Assembly (NCBI GenBank): GCA_046349775.1
Contig: JAXMBS010000010.1
Coordinates: forward strand, 1 to 64,000
DNA: 64,000 bases
Source: JAEUIG01 sp046349775
GTDB lineage: Bacteria; Planctomycetota; Planctomycetia; Planctomycetales; Planctomycetaceae
Reading direction: 5' to 3'
Under the pieces are notes generated by a model. The model was given only the letters and a program-made list of their open reading frames with translations, ran no database searches and was not told the origin of the DNA. Positions 34,062 to 43,402 of the stretch are shown here, piece by piece. A program made the translations under genes and the position numbers. The number at the start of each line of letters is the position of its first letter. The stretch's first letter is position 1.

Positions 34062-34937
34062 TTACGCCGCCGTTTCGAGGAGGCCGAGACAAGCGGCCAT
34101 GACCACGCCCGCGACCAGGCAGGCCGTCAGCCAGAAACGGTCGTGCGTGTGAAACTCGATTTCGGGCAACAGGTCGCTCATCGAAATGCAGAGGAAGACG
34201 CCGGCAGACAGCCCCAGCGCGGCGCCGATCAGTTGTCGTTCGATGTCGCCGAACTGCTGGACGCCGGCCAGAAACAGCGCGGCGCCGACCGGACACATGG
34301 CGGCAAAAATGATATTCACGATCAGCCGGGCGCGCGGCGACCAGCCTGCCGCAGTCATCAAGGAAGTGATCGAGACGGCATCCAGCGGTTTGTGGGCGAC
34401 AATTGCCGCGAACACACCCAGCCCCGCCTGCCACGTCAGCCCGCGCGCGTCGTCCGCCCGCACCGCCGCTCCCAAGGCGATCCCGTCGATCAGCGTGTGC
34501 AGAGCCAGCCCGAACGCCACACCGCTCCAGCTCAATCGGTGGACGCCGTCGGCCGTGATGGTCGCGTGATCGTGCCCGTGGTCATGATCGTGGTGGTGGC
34601 CCCCGTGATCATGGTCGTGATCATGATCGTGCATTGCCGCAGCGCCGTGCGGCGGCGTCAGCGGCTCGTGCTGGTGGAAGTGAAACATCCGCAACAGGAA
34701 GAACATCAGCAGCAGGCCCAGCAGCATGGCCCGAGTCGCCTCAGGCAGTCCCAGTTCTCTGGCGGCGTGCGGCAGCAACTGCAACAGCGCGATGCCGAGC
34801 ATCAGGCCGCCGACGAAGCTCATGGCGAACTGCATCCGGCGGTGGGTCAGCCGAATCCATTCCGGCAGGCTCCCCCCCGCCAGCGAGGCCAGAATGATCA
34901 GCACGCACTGCACCGCCAGAGTCGCGGACACAGTCAC
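34062..34937 (-). CDS. ZIP-family metal transporter
   Basis: 291 residues from GTG 34937, with GGGAGG upstream; the start overlaps the stop of the preceding YhaM-like gene as GTGA, a sign of translational coupling. Eight membrane segments are visible. The ZIP metal-binding helix is present (ALHTLIDGIALGAAV, H147) and its partner is VAHKPLDAVSI (H182). Between TM3 and TM4 lies a loop made almost entirely of His and Asp (residues 102-124), typical of zinc transporters. It probably imports zinc or another divalent metal. Confidence 0.92.
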   Translation of the reverse strand: MTVSATLAVQCVLIILASLAGGSLPEWIRLTHRRMQFAMSFVGGLMLGIALLQLLPHAARELGLPEATRAMLLGLLLMFFLLRMFHFHQHEPLTPPHGAAAMHDHDHDHDHGGHHHDHDHGHDHATITADGVHRLSWSGVAFGLALHTLIDGIALGAAVRADDARGLTWQAGLGVFAAIVAHKPLDAVSITSLMTAAGWSPRARLIVNIIFAAMCPVGAALFLAGVQQFGDIERQLIGAALGLSAGVFLCISMSDLLPEIEFHTHDRFWLTACLVAGVVMAACLGLLETAA

Positions 34938-35899
34938 GAGCCTCCCTTGAACAACTTACGCTGCATGCTGGTGCTGTACGGGGTCCAGTTGGACTGCGAG
35001 TTGGGATCGCTGGCGATCAGCGACGAGAACTCGTTCACCTTGGCATCCAGGTTGTCGAGATGATGCAGCGCGATGGCTTCGGGGGTCATCGGGAGCTTGG
35101 GGCTGCCGAACTCGTAGCTGCCGTGATGGCTGACGATCATGTGCTTGAGCCGCAGCAGCGTCTCCTGCGGAAACGGCTCGCCCAGTGCGGCGGCGACGGC
35201 CGGCGTCTTCTCGTTCAGCATCTCGATGCCGATCACCAGGTGGCCGATGAGCTGGCCCTCGTCGGTGTAGGCGAAGGTCTCCTCAAACGCGAGTTCGCGA
35301 ACTTTTCCGAGATCGTGCAGGAAGATGCCGGCCAGCAGCAGGCTGCGATCAACCTGCGGATACAGGTCGACCACGCGGACGGCCGTCTCGAGCACATTCA
35401 CGATGTGTTCCAGCAGTCCGCCGTGGAACGCATGGTGCAGCTTGATCCCCGCCGGCGCACGGGACAGGCCGGCCATCACCGACTCGTCGGCCAGAAATTC
35501 CTCCATCAGCCGCCGCAGGTGCGGGTCGCTGATGCTCAGCAGGATTTCCGAGAGGCGGGCCAGCAAACGCTGCGTGTCCTGCGTCGTGGCGGGGATAAAC
35601 TGGATCGGGTCGACCTGTTCCTTGGGATAAGGCTCGATGCCGGTCAGGATGATCTGCAGGTTTCCCTGGTAGAGCTGCACCTTGCCGCGGGCGCGCACAT
35701 AGTCTCCGGACGAGATGCGGGCCATCTCCGGTTCCTTGACGTTCCAGAGGAGGCCGCTGATCTGGCCGGTGCGGTCCCGCAACTGCGCGAGCAGGTACTG
35801 ATCGCCGATTCGATTGACGCGGAGTTGCTTATCGGACAGTAGATACACCTCATCGACGGCGACGCCGTCCGAGAGGGTGTTGACGTCGCTACGTGGCAT
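34934..35899 (-). CDS. YhaM-like 3'-5' exoribonuclease (OB-fold plus HD domain)
   Basis: 321 residues from ATG 35899. Residues about 15-95 form an OB-fold nucleic-acid-binding domain (LRDRTGQISGLLWNV, YVRARGKVQLYQGNLQIILT). Residues 150-290 form an HD domain with metal ligands in HGGLLEHIVNVLE, GIFLHDLGKVREL (H195, D196), and MIVSHHGSYEFGSPKLP. This architecture matches YhaM/CBF1, a metal-dependent 3'-5' exonuclease acting on RNA and single-stranded DNA. The coupling to the ZIP gene may reflect metal need of the enzyme; that is speculation. Confidence 0.88.
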   Translation of the reverse strand: MPRSDVNTLSDGVAVDEVYLLSDKQLRVNRIGDQYLLAQLRDRTGQISGLLWNVKEPEMARISSGDYVRARGKVQLYQGNLQIILTGIEPYPKEQVDPIQFIPATTQDTQRLLARLSEILLSISDPHLRRLMEEFLADESVMAGLSRAPAGIKLHHAFHGGLLEHIVNVLETAVRVVDLYPQVDRSLLLAGIFLHDLGKVRELAFEETFAYTDEGQLIGHLVIGIEMLNEKTPAVAAALGEPFPQETLLRLKHMIVSHHGSYEFGSPKLPMTPEAIALHHLDNLDAKVNEFSSLIASDPNSQSNWTPYSTSMQRKLFKGGS

Positions 35900-36066
35900 G
35901 CGCCGCGAATCCTGACATGGAAAAACGCTGACTTTAGCAGCCGACGGCGCGGGTCTCAAATGGTTCGCACCTTTGACGATGTACTTATCCTTCGGTTATC
36001 AACCGGGGCGTGGCGGACGACCGCTGGCGGCCGATTCGCGTTTCACACCCGCAAGGTGAAAACTCA

Positions 36067-37416
36067 ATGCAGCGAGCAACGATATTTTCCCGGCCGTTAT
36101 GGCAGTCTGTTTGGGCTTACGGAATCGTAGCGATCGCCGCCTGCGGCTGTGCTCCGCAGGCCCCCGCGCCGGCTGCCCCGGCGGCGAGTCCACCGCAGCC
36201 CCCGCCCGCGTCGGTCGCCGCGGCCGACGCGCCCAGTTCAGCAACTCCCGCTGCAGATCGTTCGTCGGGCGGTGCAACCACTCAGGAGCCGCCGCCGGCG
36301 TATTTCAATCCGCTGACTCCCGAACAGATCGCCGACGGGTGGGCGAGCCTGTTCGACGGCCACACGCTGTTCGGCTGGGTCGCGAACAAGCCGGAAGTCA
36401 ATTGGTCGGTCAAGGACGGGGTGATTACTGCAGACTCCGGACCGATCGGCCTGTTGAACACGTATGTCCCGTTTGCGGACTTCGAATTGGCCTGCGAGTT
36501 CGAGATGGAGGCCGACGGGAATAGCGGCGTGTTCCTGCGCACACTCGCGGATCCGTCCGACGTCAAGAAGGATTGTTATGAACTGAACATCGCCGACGCC
36601 CACCCGGACGGCTTCACGACCGGCGCGATCGTAGGGCACGCCAAGACCGCTGCGCCGATCAAAGGCTCCGGCGGCTGGAAAAAGCTGCACGTGCGCGTGG
36701 AGGGCAATCGCTTCGTCGTCACGCTCGACGGCGAACAGGTGCTGGACTACACCGATGAGACCAGAGCTCGCTCATCCGGGCTGATCGGTCTGCAGAAGAA
36801 CAAGGGGAAGGTCGCCTTCCGGAACATTGTCCTCAAGCCGCTCAGCCTGACTGATCTGTTCAACGGGGCCGATACCGCTGGGTGGCGCGTGGTGCCCGGG
36901 TCAAAGAGCGAGTTCGCCGTCGACGACGGCACGATCCATCTGCAGAACGGCCCGGGGTTCCTTGAAACCGAACAGCAGTACGGAGACTTCGTATTTCAGT
37001 GCGATGCGCAGACGCACGGCGACAAGCTCAACAGCGGCTTCTTCTTCCGGGCGATGCCGGGCACGGAACAGCGCCGTCAAACGGCTACGAAGTGCAGATC
37101 GACAATGGCTTTGAGGGAGATGACCGGACCAAACCGACGAATTCCGGAACGGGCGCGATCTTCCGGCGCACGACAGCGCGGCGTCGTCTCGTCGGATCAT
37201 GAATGGTGCACGATCACGCTGGTCGCCGACGGCAACCGGTTCATGACCTGGGTGAACGGCTATCCCGTCACCGACTGGACCGACGACCGCAAACCCGATG
37301 AGAACCCGCGAAAAGGCCGGCGCGACGCCGCCGGCCACATCAGCCTGCAGGGCCATGACGCGACGACGGATATCTCGTTTCGGCGGCTCAAGATTGCGGA
37401 GCTGCCGGCGGAGTAG
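36067..37416 (+). CDS. Lipoprotein with two DUF1080 domains, internal frame disturbance
   Basis: 449 residues from ATG 36067, with AAGGTGA upstream and a lipoprotein-type signal (WAYGIVAIAACGC). After a Pro/Ala linker, domain 1 spans about 75-260 (LFDGHTLFGWVANKPEV, DFELACEFEMEADGNSGVFL, CYELNIADAHP, FRNIVLKPL) and domain 2 about 262-445 (LFNGADTAGWRVVPGSKSEF, FVFQCDAQTHGDKLNSGFFF). Between 37075 and about 37185 the expected sequence (SNGYEVQIDNGFEGDDRTKP) is in the -1 frame and then returns, so two compensating single-base changes scramble about 37 residues without creating a stop. They may be errors or real. Related domains act on 3-keto-sugars. Confidence 0.8.
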   Translation: MQRATIFSRPLWQSVWAYGIVAIAACGCAPQAPAPAAPAASPPQPPPASVAAADAPSSATPAADRSSGGATTQEPPPAYFNPLTPEQIADGWASLFDGHTLFGWVANKPEVNWSVKDGVITADSGPIGLLNTYVPFADFELACEFEMEADGNSGVFLRTLADPSDVKKDCYELNIADAHPDGFTTGAIVGHAKTAAPIKGSGGWKKLHVRVEGNRFVVTLDGEQVLDYTDETRARSSGLIGLQKNKGKVAFRNIVLKPLSLTDLFNGADTAGWRVVPGSKSEFAVDDGTIHLQNGPGFLETEQQYGDFVFQCDAQTHGDKLNSGFFFRAMPGTEQRRQTATKCRSTMALREMTGPNRRIPERARSSGARQRGVVSSDHEWCTITLVADGNRFMTWVNGYPVTDWTDDRKPDENPRKGRRDAAGHISLQGHDATTDISFRRLKIAELPAE

Positions 37417-37439
37417 TGCATTGTCGCAGCCAAGAATTC

Positions 37440-37515
37440 GGGTGCCACTGGCTTCGCCAGTGCAATCTCAGCCAGACGCCGAACTTATGTCGCACTGGCA
37501 GAGCCAGTGGCACCC
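37440..37515. repeat. GTGCCACTGGC nested inverted repeat
   Basis: Arms of 24 nt, GGGTGCCACTGGCTTCGCCA (37440 on) and the complement of GAGCCAGTGGCACCC, pair with three mismatches. Each arm also contains its own small hairpin (CACTGGC-TTC-GCCAGTG). It lies between the DUF1080 and M50 genes; the nested structure looks like a mobile REP/MITE-type element. Confidence 0.75.
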
Positions 37516-37641
37516 AACCAGAAATCTCAGACGTGACAATGCACTGGGCGAAACCGCCAGCGACGAAGCATGCGACCACTCGTCCCGGAGACTGATCCCG
37601 CTACGATGCTCATGGGAGAAATGCTTGAGCGGAGCAACTGA

Positions 37642-38808
37642 ATGAAGTGGTCCTGGAAGATCGGCACGGTCTCGGGCATCGGGATCTACCTGCACGGGAC
37701 ATTTCTGATCCTGCTGGCATACTTCGGGATCGACAGCCTGGCCCGCGGCGGCAGGCTGATCGACGCCCTGGGGGTGATGCTGTTGTTGCTGGTGCTGTTT
37801 TCGATCGTCGTGCTGCACGAACTGGGGCATGCGTTCGCGGCGCGACATTACGGCATCCAGACGCAGGACATCACGCTGCTGCCGATCGGCGGCGTCGCGC
37901 GGCTGGAACGGATTCCCGAAGAGCCGAAGAAAGAACTGGTCATTGCGCTCGCCGGTCCGGCCGTCAACGTTGTCCTGGCAGTACTGTGCGTGTTGGGCAT
38001 GCTGCTCATCGCCGGTACGGCGTTTGTGTTCGGTGCGGTCCAGGGCGGACATCGGCAACTCGTGCTGCATTTGTTCAGCGTGCCGCCCGTCCGTTCGGTT
38101 TCCGATCTGCCGAGCATTGTGCCATACGTGCTGTTCCAGATGCTGATCGTCAATGTGATGATGGTGCTCTTCAATCTGCTGCCGGCGTTTCCGATGGACG
38201 GCGGCCGCGTGCTGCGGGCGCTCCTCGCGATGCGTCTGAACTATGTGAACGCCACGCAGGTTGCCGCGCGGATCGGCCAGTCGATGGCTGTGCTGTTTGG
38301 ACTGGCGGCGTTGTACTTTCACCATCCCATGCTGGCGTTCATCGCGCTGTTCGTCTGGATCGGGGCCCAGGCGGAAGCGACGCAGGTGGAAACGCGCGCC
38401 GTCATGGGTGGAGTGACGGCCGGCGACGCCATGGTCACTCGATTTCGGACGGTCACGCCGGACAACACACTGCAGGAAGTCTCGGACCACATCATTCGCG
38501 GGTTCCAGCAGGACTTCCCTGTCGTGACCGACGGCCAGGTGGTCGGGATGCTGACGCGCGGCGACCTCCTGAAGTCACTGGTGCAGGGAGGTCAGGAGCA
38601 GCGCGTCGCCGACGTGATGCACCGGACGTTCGAGCGGGCGGAAGCGAGCGAACAGCTCGGGCGCGTGTTTGAGCGGCTGCAGAACTGCGCCTGTCACTCG
38701 CTGCCGGTGCTGCGGCAGGGGCAGCTCGTCGGCGTGATCGACATGGAGAACGTCGGCGAGTTCATCGCGCTCCGCTCGGCGCTGCGGAACCGCGGCGAGG
38801 ATGCGTGA
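37642..38808 (+). CDS. Site-2 protease (M50, SpoIVFB-like) with CBS domains
   Basis: 388 residues, six membrane segments. The zinc-binding motif VLHELGHAFAARHYG (H59, E60, H63) and the third ligand region LFNLLPAFPMDGGRVLRAL (D186) are intact. Residues about 255-380 form a tandem CBS pair (TAGDAMVTRFRTVTPDNTL, FPVVTDGQVVGMLTRGDLLK, SLPVLRQGQLVGVIDMENV), likely binding an adenine nucleotide and controlling activity. Such enzymes cleave transmembrane substrates such as anti-sigma factors. No anti-sigma or sigma gene is adjacent. ATG 37642 follows AGCGGAGCAACTGA, a weak ribosome-binding site. Confidence 0.92.
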   Translation: MKWSWKIGTVSGIGIYLHGTFLILLAYFGIDSLARGGRLIDALGVMLLLLVLFSIVVLHELGHAFAARHYGIQTQDITLLPIGGVARLERIPEEPKKELVIALAGPAVNVVLAVLCVLGMLLIAGTAFVFGAVQGGHRQLVLHLFSVPPVRSVSDLPSIVPYVLFQMLIVNVMMVLFNLLPAFPMDGGRVLRALLAMRLNYVNATQVAARIGQSMAVLFGLAALYFHHPMLAFIALFVWIGAQAEATQVETRAVMGGVTAGDAMVTRFRTVTPDNTLQEVSDHIIRGFQQDFPVVTDGQVVGMLTRGDLLKSLVQGGQEQRVADVMHRTFERAEASEQLGRVFERLQNCACHSLPVLRQGQLVGVIDMENVGEFIALRSALRNRGEDA

Positions 38809-38811
38809 CAG

Positions 38812-38892
38812 CGGGAGGGCGAGGCTCCCGCCGAGCCGGATGGTCAGGAGACGCGCTCTTCATCGCGGCTCCGCAGGAGCGTCGCCCTCCCA
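38812..38892. repeat. REPIN: two REP sequences in inverted orientation
   Basis: The left REP (38812-38838, CGGGAGGGCGAGGCTCCCGC and on) and the right REP (38866-38892, complement CGGCTCCGCAGGAGCGTCGC and on) flank a 27-nt spacer. It belongs to the same family as the REPs around the RAYT remnant at 22 kb, and lies between convergent genes. Confidence 0.8.
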
Positions 38893-38925
38893 CCAGCCGG
38901 GCTGCCGGTGCGCTGTGCGATCAGA

Positions 38926-39933
38926 TTACTGTGTCTTCGTCACCGGCTTGTCGTCGTTCGTCGCCCGCTTGTCGAAGGCGCGCGTGAACTCGGCGGGCGG
39001 GCGGTCGTTGAACGGGTTGTTCAGCCAGAACGTCTCGTTGACCTTCATCTCTCTGGGGATGAATTTGTAAACCGTTTCCGCGGATCCTTGCGGATTCGTC
39101 AGCCGGATCGCCGTCGGCAGAAATCGGTCCGTCAGGATCACTTCCGCGCGGGACCACTCCTTCGCATCCACTTCGAGCTTGGGCGCCGCGACAATGTGGA
39201 TCTGCGGCGGGTACCGCACCTCGCGTCCGTCCTTGTCCTTGACGATCTTGCCCTGCGGCCAGTGCATGCTGCCGAAGCTGAGGTGATACCGCTGTTTCGC
39301 CTGTTCGGCCTTCAGACCGAACAGAAACGGCAGCGGGCCATTGATGATGTTCTTTCCCTGCTGGTGGACCGGGATCTCGACAGTGTCGTACAGCTTCTGA
39401 TCGTCATGGATCAGAAAAATCTGTTTGCCGGTGCAGATCCACCGCTGGTGGTCCTCGAAAGCGACGGTGAACGGGATGCCGTTTTCGTTTTTCTTCGTGG
39501 ACGGCCCGGTGAGCTTGCTGGGTTCAAAATCAATCCGCCCCTGATCGGGTGCTTCGAACCAGAACTGGCCGTCCGCGCGCTTCTCGACGCTGTACACCGA
39601 GTCATAGGTGTATTTGACCAGCGGCCCGCGCAATTTCTTGATCTTGGCGCTCTCTCGCTCCCAGACGACCAGCAGATCCTCAAGTTCCTTCGAGATCTTG
39701 AGTTCCGGTGCCGGCCGTTGTTGCCGCGGCGGCGGATCCTGCGTGCCGGCAGTGGGGGTCACGCCGGATTTCAGCGGCTGCTTCGTCTGGGTCTGCGTCT
39801 TCGGCTGTTGTGCGGCGGGGGTCTGAATTCTGGCCCGGCCCGGGGCCTGCGGCTGCTGGGCGTTGGCCGTCAGCACGAGGCCGGCCGCCAGACAGCAGGC
39901 GCTGCAACAGGTCAAGAGCTCGCGGCGAGTCAT
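38926..39933 (-). CDS. TIGR03009-like exported protein with LolA-type fold
   Basis: 335 residues. A signal peptide (LLTCCSACCLAAGLVLTANA) is followed by a Pro/Gln/Thr-rich linker to about residue 72. The body resembles the planctomycete TIGR03009 family: LLVVWERESAKIKKLRGPLV, KYTYDSVYSVEKRADGQFWF, RWICTGKQIFLIHDDQKLYD, PLPFLFGLKAEQAKQRYHL, and RAEVILTDRFLPTAIRLTNP. The pattern of strands suggests a LolA/LppX-like hydrophobic-ligand barrel. Function unknown. Family recall is from memory of the motifs and should be confirmed by profile search. GGAAGGA lies upstream of ATG 39933. Confidence 0.75.
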   Translation of the reverse strand: MTRRELLTCCSACCLAAGLVLTANAQQPQAPGRARIQTPAAQQPKTQTQTKQPLKSGVTPTAGTQDPPPRQQRPAPELKISKELEDLLVVWERESAKIKKLRGPLVKYTYDSVYSVEKRADGQFWFEAPDQGRIDFEPSKLTGPSTKKNENGIPFTVAFEDHQRWICTGKQIFLIHDDQKLYDTVEIPVHQQGKNIINGPLPFLFGLKAEQAKQRYHLSFGSMHWPQGKIVKDKDGREVRYPPQIHIVAAPKLEVDAKEWSRAEVILTDRFLPTAIRLTNPQGSAETVYKFIPREMKVNETFWLNNPFNDRPPAEFTRAFDKRATNDDKPVTKTQ

Positions 39934-40413
39934 GACGGATCGGATCCTTCCTGGTCGTGAAACGCGCCGGCTCAGCGGCGGTCAGCGTCCCGCCCGGCGG
40001 TCAGCCGGTCGGCTTCGCACCGGGGAAACGGAGGGGGGCGGAATTTAGCAGCCGGGAGCGACCCTCGCCAGATCGGTTTCAGGCACCTGGACAGGGCGAT
40101 TGGCCGCCGGTCGCCGCTCCGGCCGTTCGTAAACCTGCCGTAGCTAGGATGTTCTGGTCGAGTACGAATAACTGTGCCCCGCCGTGCCGGAACGCAGGCT
40201 CGCACGCTTCCGGCAGGTCGTGCGCTTCAAGCATCGGAGGAGTTTGATATGCTGGCTGATGTTGGACGGGGCCTCACCCCGATCAGCCGACAGATTTATT
40301 CCCTGAAATCGCTCGCACGCCCGTCGCGATTGGCGCAGGGCCCCCTGAACTTTGATTCCTCGGACGACTTTTCTCTGCCACCCGCTCAACAGCAAAACGC
40401 GGAACTTCCTCGA
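39934..40413. other. Divergent intergenic region upstream of the oxidoreductase
   Basis: No separate gene is supported. GGAGG at 40236-40240 precedes an in-frame ATG at 40249, which opens a 55-codon extension of the oxidoreductase; this may be the true start, a leader segment, or chance. No clear promoter or hairpin was seen. Confidence 0.4.
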
Positions 40414-41745
40414 ATGCCTGCCGAATCTCTCCACGACGACGCCGCTCCCAGTTTGACCCCCGGCCGACGCGACTTCTTGAAGTCCGGTGCTGCCGGCGTG
40501 TCGGCCGCCGCGCTGGCGGCGACGTTTCCTGCCCGGACCGGACTCTACGCCGCGAGTGACGACATCCTCCGCGTGGGACTCGTCGGCTGCGGCGGACGCG
40601 GATCGGGCGCCGCCGAACAGGCGCTGTCGGCCGACAAGTACACGCGGCTGGTGGCGATGGGGGACACTTTCAAGGGCCAGATCGACAGCAGTCTGGCGGC
40701 CCTGAAAATGAAGTCCGATCTCGCGGATCGGGTCGCAGTCGCCGACGAGATGAAGTTCGTCGGGCTCGATGCCTACCGGAAGGTGATCGAGAACGTCGAT
40801 GTGGTGCTGCTTGCCACGCCGCCGGGTTTCCGCCCTGTGCACCTGCGGGCGGCCGTCGAAGCGGGGAAGCACATCTTCACCGAAAAACCGATGGCGACCG
40901 ACGCACCGGGCGTCCGCAGCGTCGTGGAAACGGTTGCGCTCGCGAAGGCAAAGAACCTCGCAATCTGCGCCGGTTTCTGCTGGCGGTATCACAACGAACT
41001 GCGCGAGTTGTTCACGAAGATTCACGCCGGGGCGATCGGCAACGTCCTGGCCGTCTTCGGCACGTATCTCACGGGTCCGGTCAAGCCGATGCCGCCGGCT
41101 GACACCCGCCCGGCCGGAATCTCGGATCTCGAGTGGCAGGTCCGCAACTGGTACAACTTCACCTGGCTCTCCGGCGACGGCCTCGTCGAGCAGGCGGTCC
41201 ACACGGTGGACTGGCTCGCCTGGGTCATGCAGGACCAGCCTCCGGAAAGCTGCACCGCAGTCGGCGGCCGCCAGATTCATGCGAACGGCGGCAATATCTA
41301 CGACCATGTCGAAGTGAACTACGTCTGGCCGAATGGCACGCGCGGGTTCCTGGCGCAGCGCCAGATCACCGGTTGCTACAACGAGAACGGCCTGACCGTG
41401 ATCGGCGACAAGGGCGTGGCGGAGATCAAGCCGGGAGGCCGTGTCTCCATCAAGGGGGAGAACGCCTGGAAGTACAAAGGTCCGGCCAACAACATGTACC
41501 AGACCGAGCATGACGAGTTCTTCCTCTCCATTCGCGACGGCAAGCCGATTAACAACGGTGAGCGGATGTGGAAGAGCACGCTCATGGCCATCATGGGGCG
41601 GATGGCGGGCTACACCGGACAGCAGGTGAGTTGGGAGCAGGCGTACAACTCGACGCAGACCCTGGTGCCGGATGTCACCCAAGGTTGGAGTGCGGAGCCG
41701 CTGCCGCAGGAAATGGCGCAGCCGGGGGTCACCCCACTGGTGTGA
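40414..41745 (+). CDS. Gfo/Idh/MocA-family oxidoreductase, Tat-exported
   Basis: 443 residues from ATG 40414, placing the twin-arginine signal (PGRRDFLKSGAAGVSAAALA) near the N-terminus; ATG 40249 has a better ribosome-binding site but would add 55 residues before it. The Rossmann domain starts with LRVGLVGCGGRGSGAAEQ; the family motif is HIFTEKPMATDAPG. The C-terminal substrate domain includes AICAGFCWRYHNELRELF and WLSGDGLVEQAVHTVDWLAW, with the catalytic His in HTVDW. These are NAD(P)-dependent enzymes acting on sugars or inositols, often with DUF1080 partners. A DUF1501 gene follows 34 bp downstream. Confidence 0.9.
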   Translation: MPAESLHDDAAPSLTPGRRDFLKSGAAGVSAAALAATFPARTGLYAASDDILRVGLVGCGGRGSGAAEQALSADKYTRLVAMGDTFKGQIDSSLAALKMKSDLADRVAVADEMKFVGLDAYRKVIENVDVVLLATPPGFRPVHLRAAVEAGKHIFTEKPMATDAPGVRSVVETVALAKAKNLAICAGFCWRYHNELRELFTKIHAGAIGNVLAVFGTYLTGPVKPMPPADTRPAGISDLEWQVRNWYNFTWLSGDGLVEQAVHTVDWLAWVMQDQPPESCTAVGGRQIHANGGNIYDHVEVNYVWPNGTRGFLAQRQITGCYNENGLTVIGDKGVAEIKPGGRVSIKGENAWKYKGPANNMYQTEHDEFFLSIRDGKPINNGERMWKSTLMAIMGRMAGYTGQQVSWEQAYNSTQTLVPDVTQGWSAEPLPQEMAQPGVTPLV

Positions 41746-41779
41746 GCAGGGCGGATAGCGCAAGACAGGGGAGCATCTG

Positions 41780-43260
41780 ATGACGATTCGACGCTCATTT
41801 GAGATCCCTGCGTCTGTCTCTCGGCGAAGCTTTCTCGCCGATGCCGCGCTCGGAATCGGCTCGGTCGCGCTGACGCATCTGTTGGCTCAGGATGGCGCGT
41901 TGGCGGCCGGTTCGGCGCAGGCTTCCACGGCCGGACACGACCTGACCCCGCGGACCGGCCATCTCCCGGCGCGGGCAACCAGCGTCATCATGCTGCTGCA
42001 GAACGGCGGGCCGAGCCAGATGGACCTGTTCGACCCCAAGCCCGAACTGACGCGTCTCAACGGGCAGTCGCACCCGGGCGAGATCATCGCCTTTCAGCCG
42101 GGAAGCGTCGACAAGAAGATCATGGCCAGTCCGTTTCAGTTCCAGCGCACGGCACATGCGGCATGGAACTCTCGGAACTGCTGCCCAGCATCGGAAACAT
42201 GGCGGACGACGTTTGTCTCATCCGCTCGATGTTCTCCGACAACAACAACCATCCCCAGGGGATGCGGTGTCTGACGACCGGCAAAGTCTTCACGGGCCGG
42301 CCGACGATTGGCGCCTGGATCAGCTATGCCCTCGGGACCGAGAACCAGAACCTGCCGGCGTTCGTCGTCCTCCGCGACCCGGACGGCTACAACAACGGTG
42401 GCACCACGATGTGGGACAACGGCTGGCTGCCGGCGCTCTTTCGCGGCACCGAGATCCAGTCCCGAGGCGCACCCGTCCTGTATCTCAATCCCAGTCAACC
42501 GCAGCCGGACGGCGTGCAGCGCGCCAACCTCGATCTGCTGGCGCGGCTCAACGAATTGCAGCGTCGCGAATACCCGGACGAATCCGACCTGGAAGCCCGC
42601 ATCCGCAATTACGAGCTGGCGGCCCGGATGCAGCGCAGCGCGCAGGCGCTGCTCGATCTCTCCGGCGAGACCGCCGAGACGCAGCAGTTGTACGGCGTCG
42701 ACCAGCCGCACTGCTCGAATTACGCGACCCGCTGCCTGATGGCACGCCGCATGGTGGAGGCCGGCGTGCGGTTCGTCCTGATCACCGCGCCGATTAAGTC
42801 GGGCGGTGCGCCGTGGGATCATCATGGCGATCTCAAGCCCGGCCTCGAACAACTTTGCCCGCAGGTCGACCAGCCGACGGCCGGCCTCATCGCCGACCTC
42901 AAGCGCCGCGGCCTCCTGGAGAGCACGGTTGTCCTCTGGAGCGGCGAGTTTGGTCGCCTGCCGATCTCGCAGAACGGCACCGGCCGCGACCACAATCAGT
43001 TTGCATTCAGCCTGCTGGTCGCCGGCGGCGGGTTTAAAGCCGGATACGTGCACGGCGCAACGGACGAACTCGGTTACAAGTCGGTCGTCGATCCGGTGAG
43101 TTGTCCCGACCTGCACGCAACGCTCTTGCACCAACTCGGTCTCAACCACCACGAGGTGTACTTCCGGCACCAGGGGCGAGACGAGCGTCTGACGGATCCC
43201 GACGTGACTGGAGCCCACATCGTGAAGGACGTGCTGGCCTACGAGCCCACGTTCGTTTAG
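41780..43260 (+). pseudogene. DUF1501 gene broken by one frameshift
   Basis: The 5' part (ATG 41780, GGGGAG upstream) encodes a Tat signal (VSRRSFLADAALGIGS) and SVIMLLQNGGPSQMDLFDPK up to SPFQFQR. At about 42145 the frame changes: the continuation HGTCGMELSELLPSIGNMAD lies one frame away and runs to TAG 43260 with SNYATRCLMARRMVEAGVRF, WDHHGDLKPGLEQL, VVLWSGEFGRLPIS, and RDHNQFAFSLLVAGGGF. Inserting one base near 42145 (CAGCGC to CAGCGCC) restores a full DUF1501 protein of about 493 residues. The rest is undamaged, so a sequencing deletion or a very recent mutation is likely. Confidence 0.85.
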
Positions 43261-43281
43261 TGGCACGACGAAAGCCGGGGA

Positions 43282-43370
43282 AACCGCGAATCAACGCGAA
43301 TCAACGCGAATTTGCCGGAATCCAAACGCCTTCCCATTCGATCGAGACCTATTCGCGTCGATTCGCGGTT
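43282..43370. repeat. CGCGAATCAA tandem unit and inverted repeat
   Basis: AACCGCGAATCAACGCGAAT (43282-43301) and ATTCGCGTCGATTCGCGGTT (43351-43370) pair over 20 bp with one mismatch. The left arm also repeats CGCGAATCAA in tandem. T6 follows at 43387-43392, so it may terminate the DUF1501 transcript. Related fragments occur near 24350 and 61425. Confidence 0.7.
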
Positions 43371-43402
43371 GCTCGCAGTGCCTGACTTTTTTCCGTTGAT
43401 TC

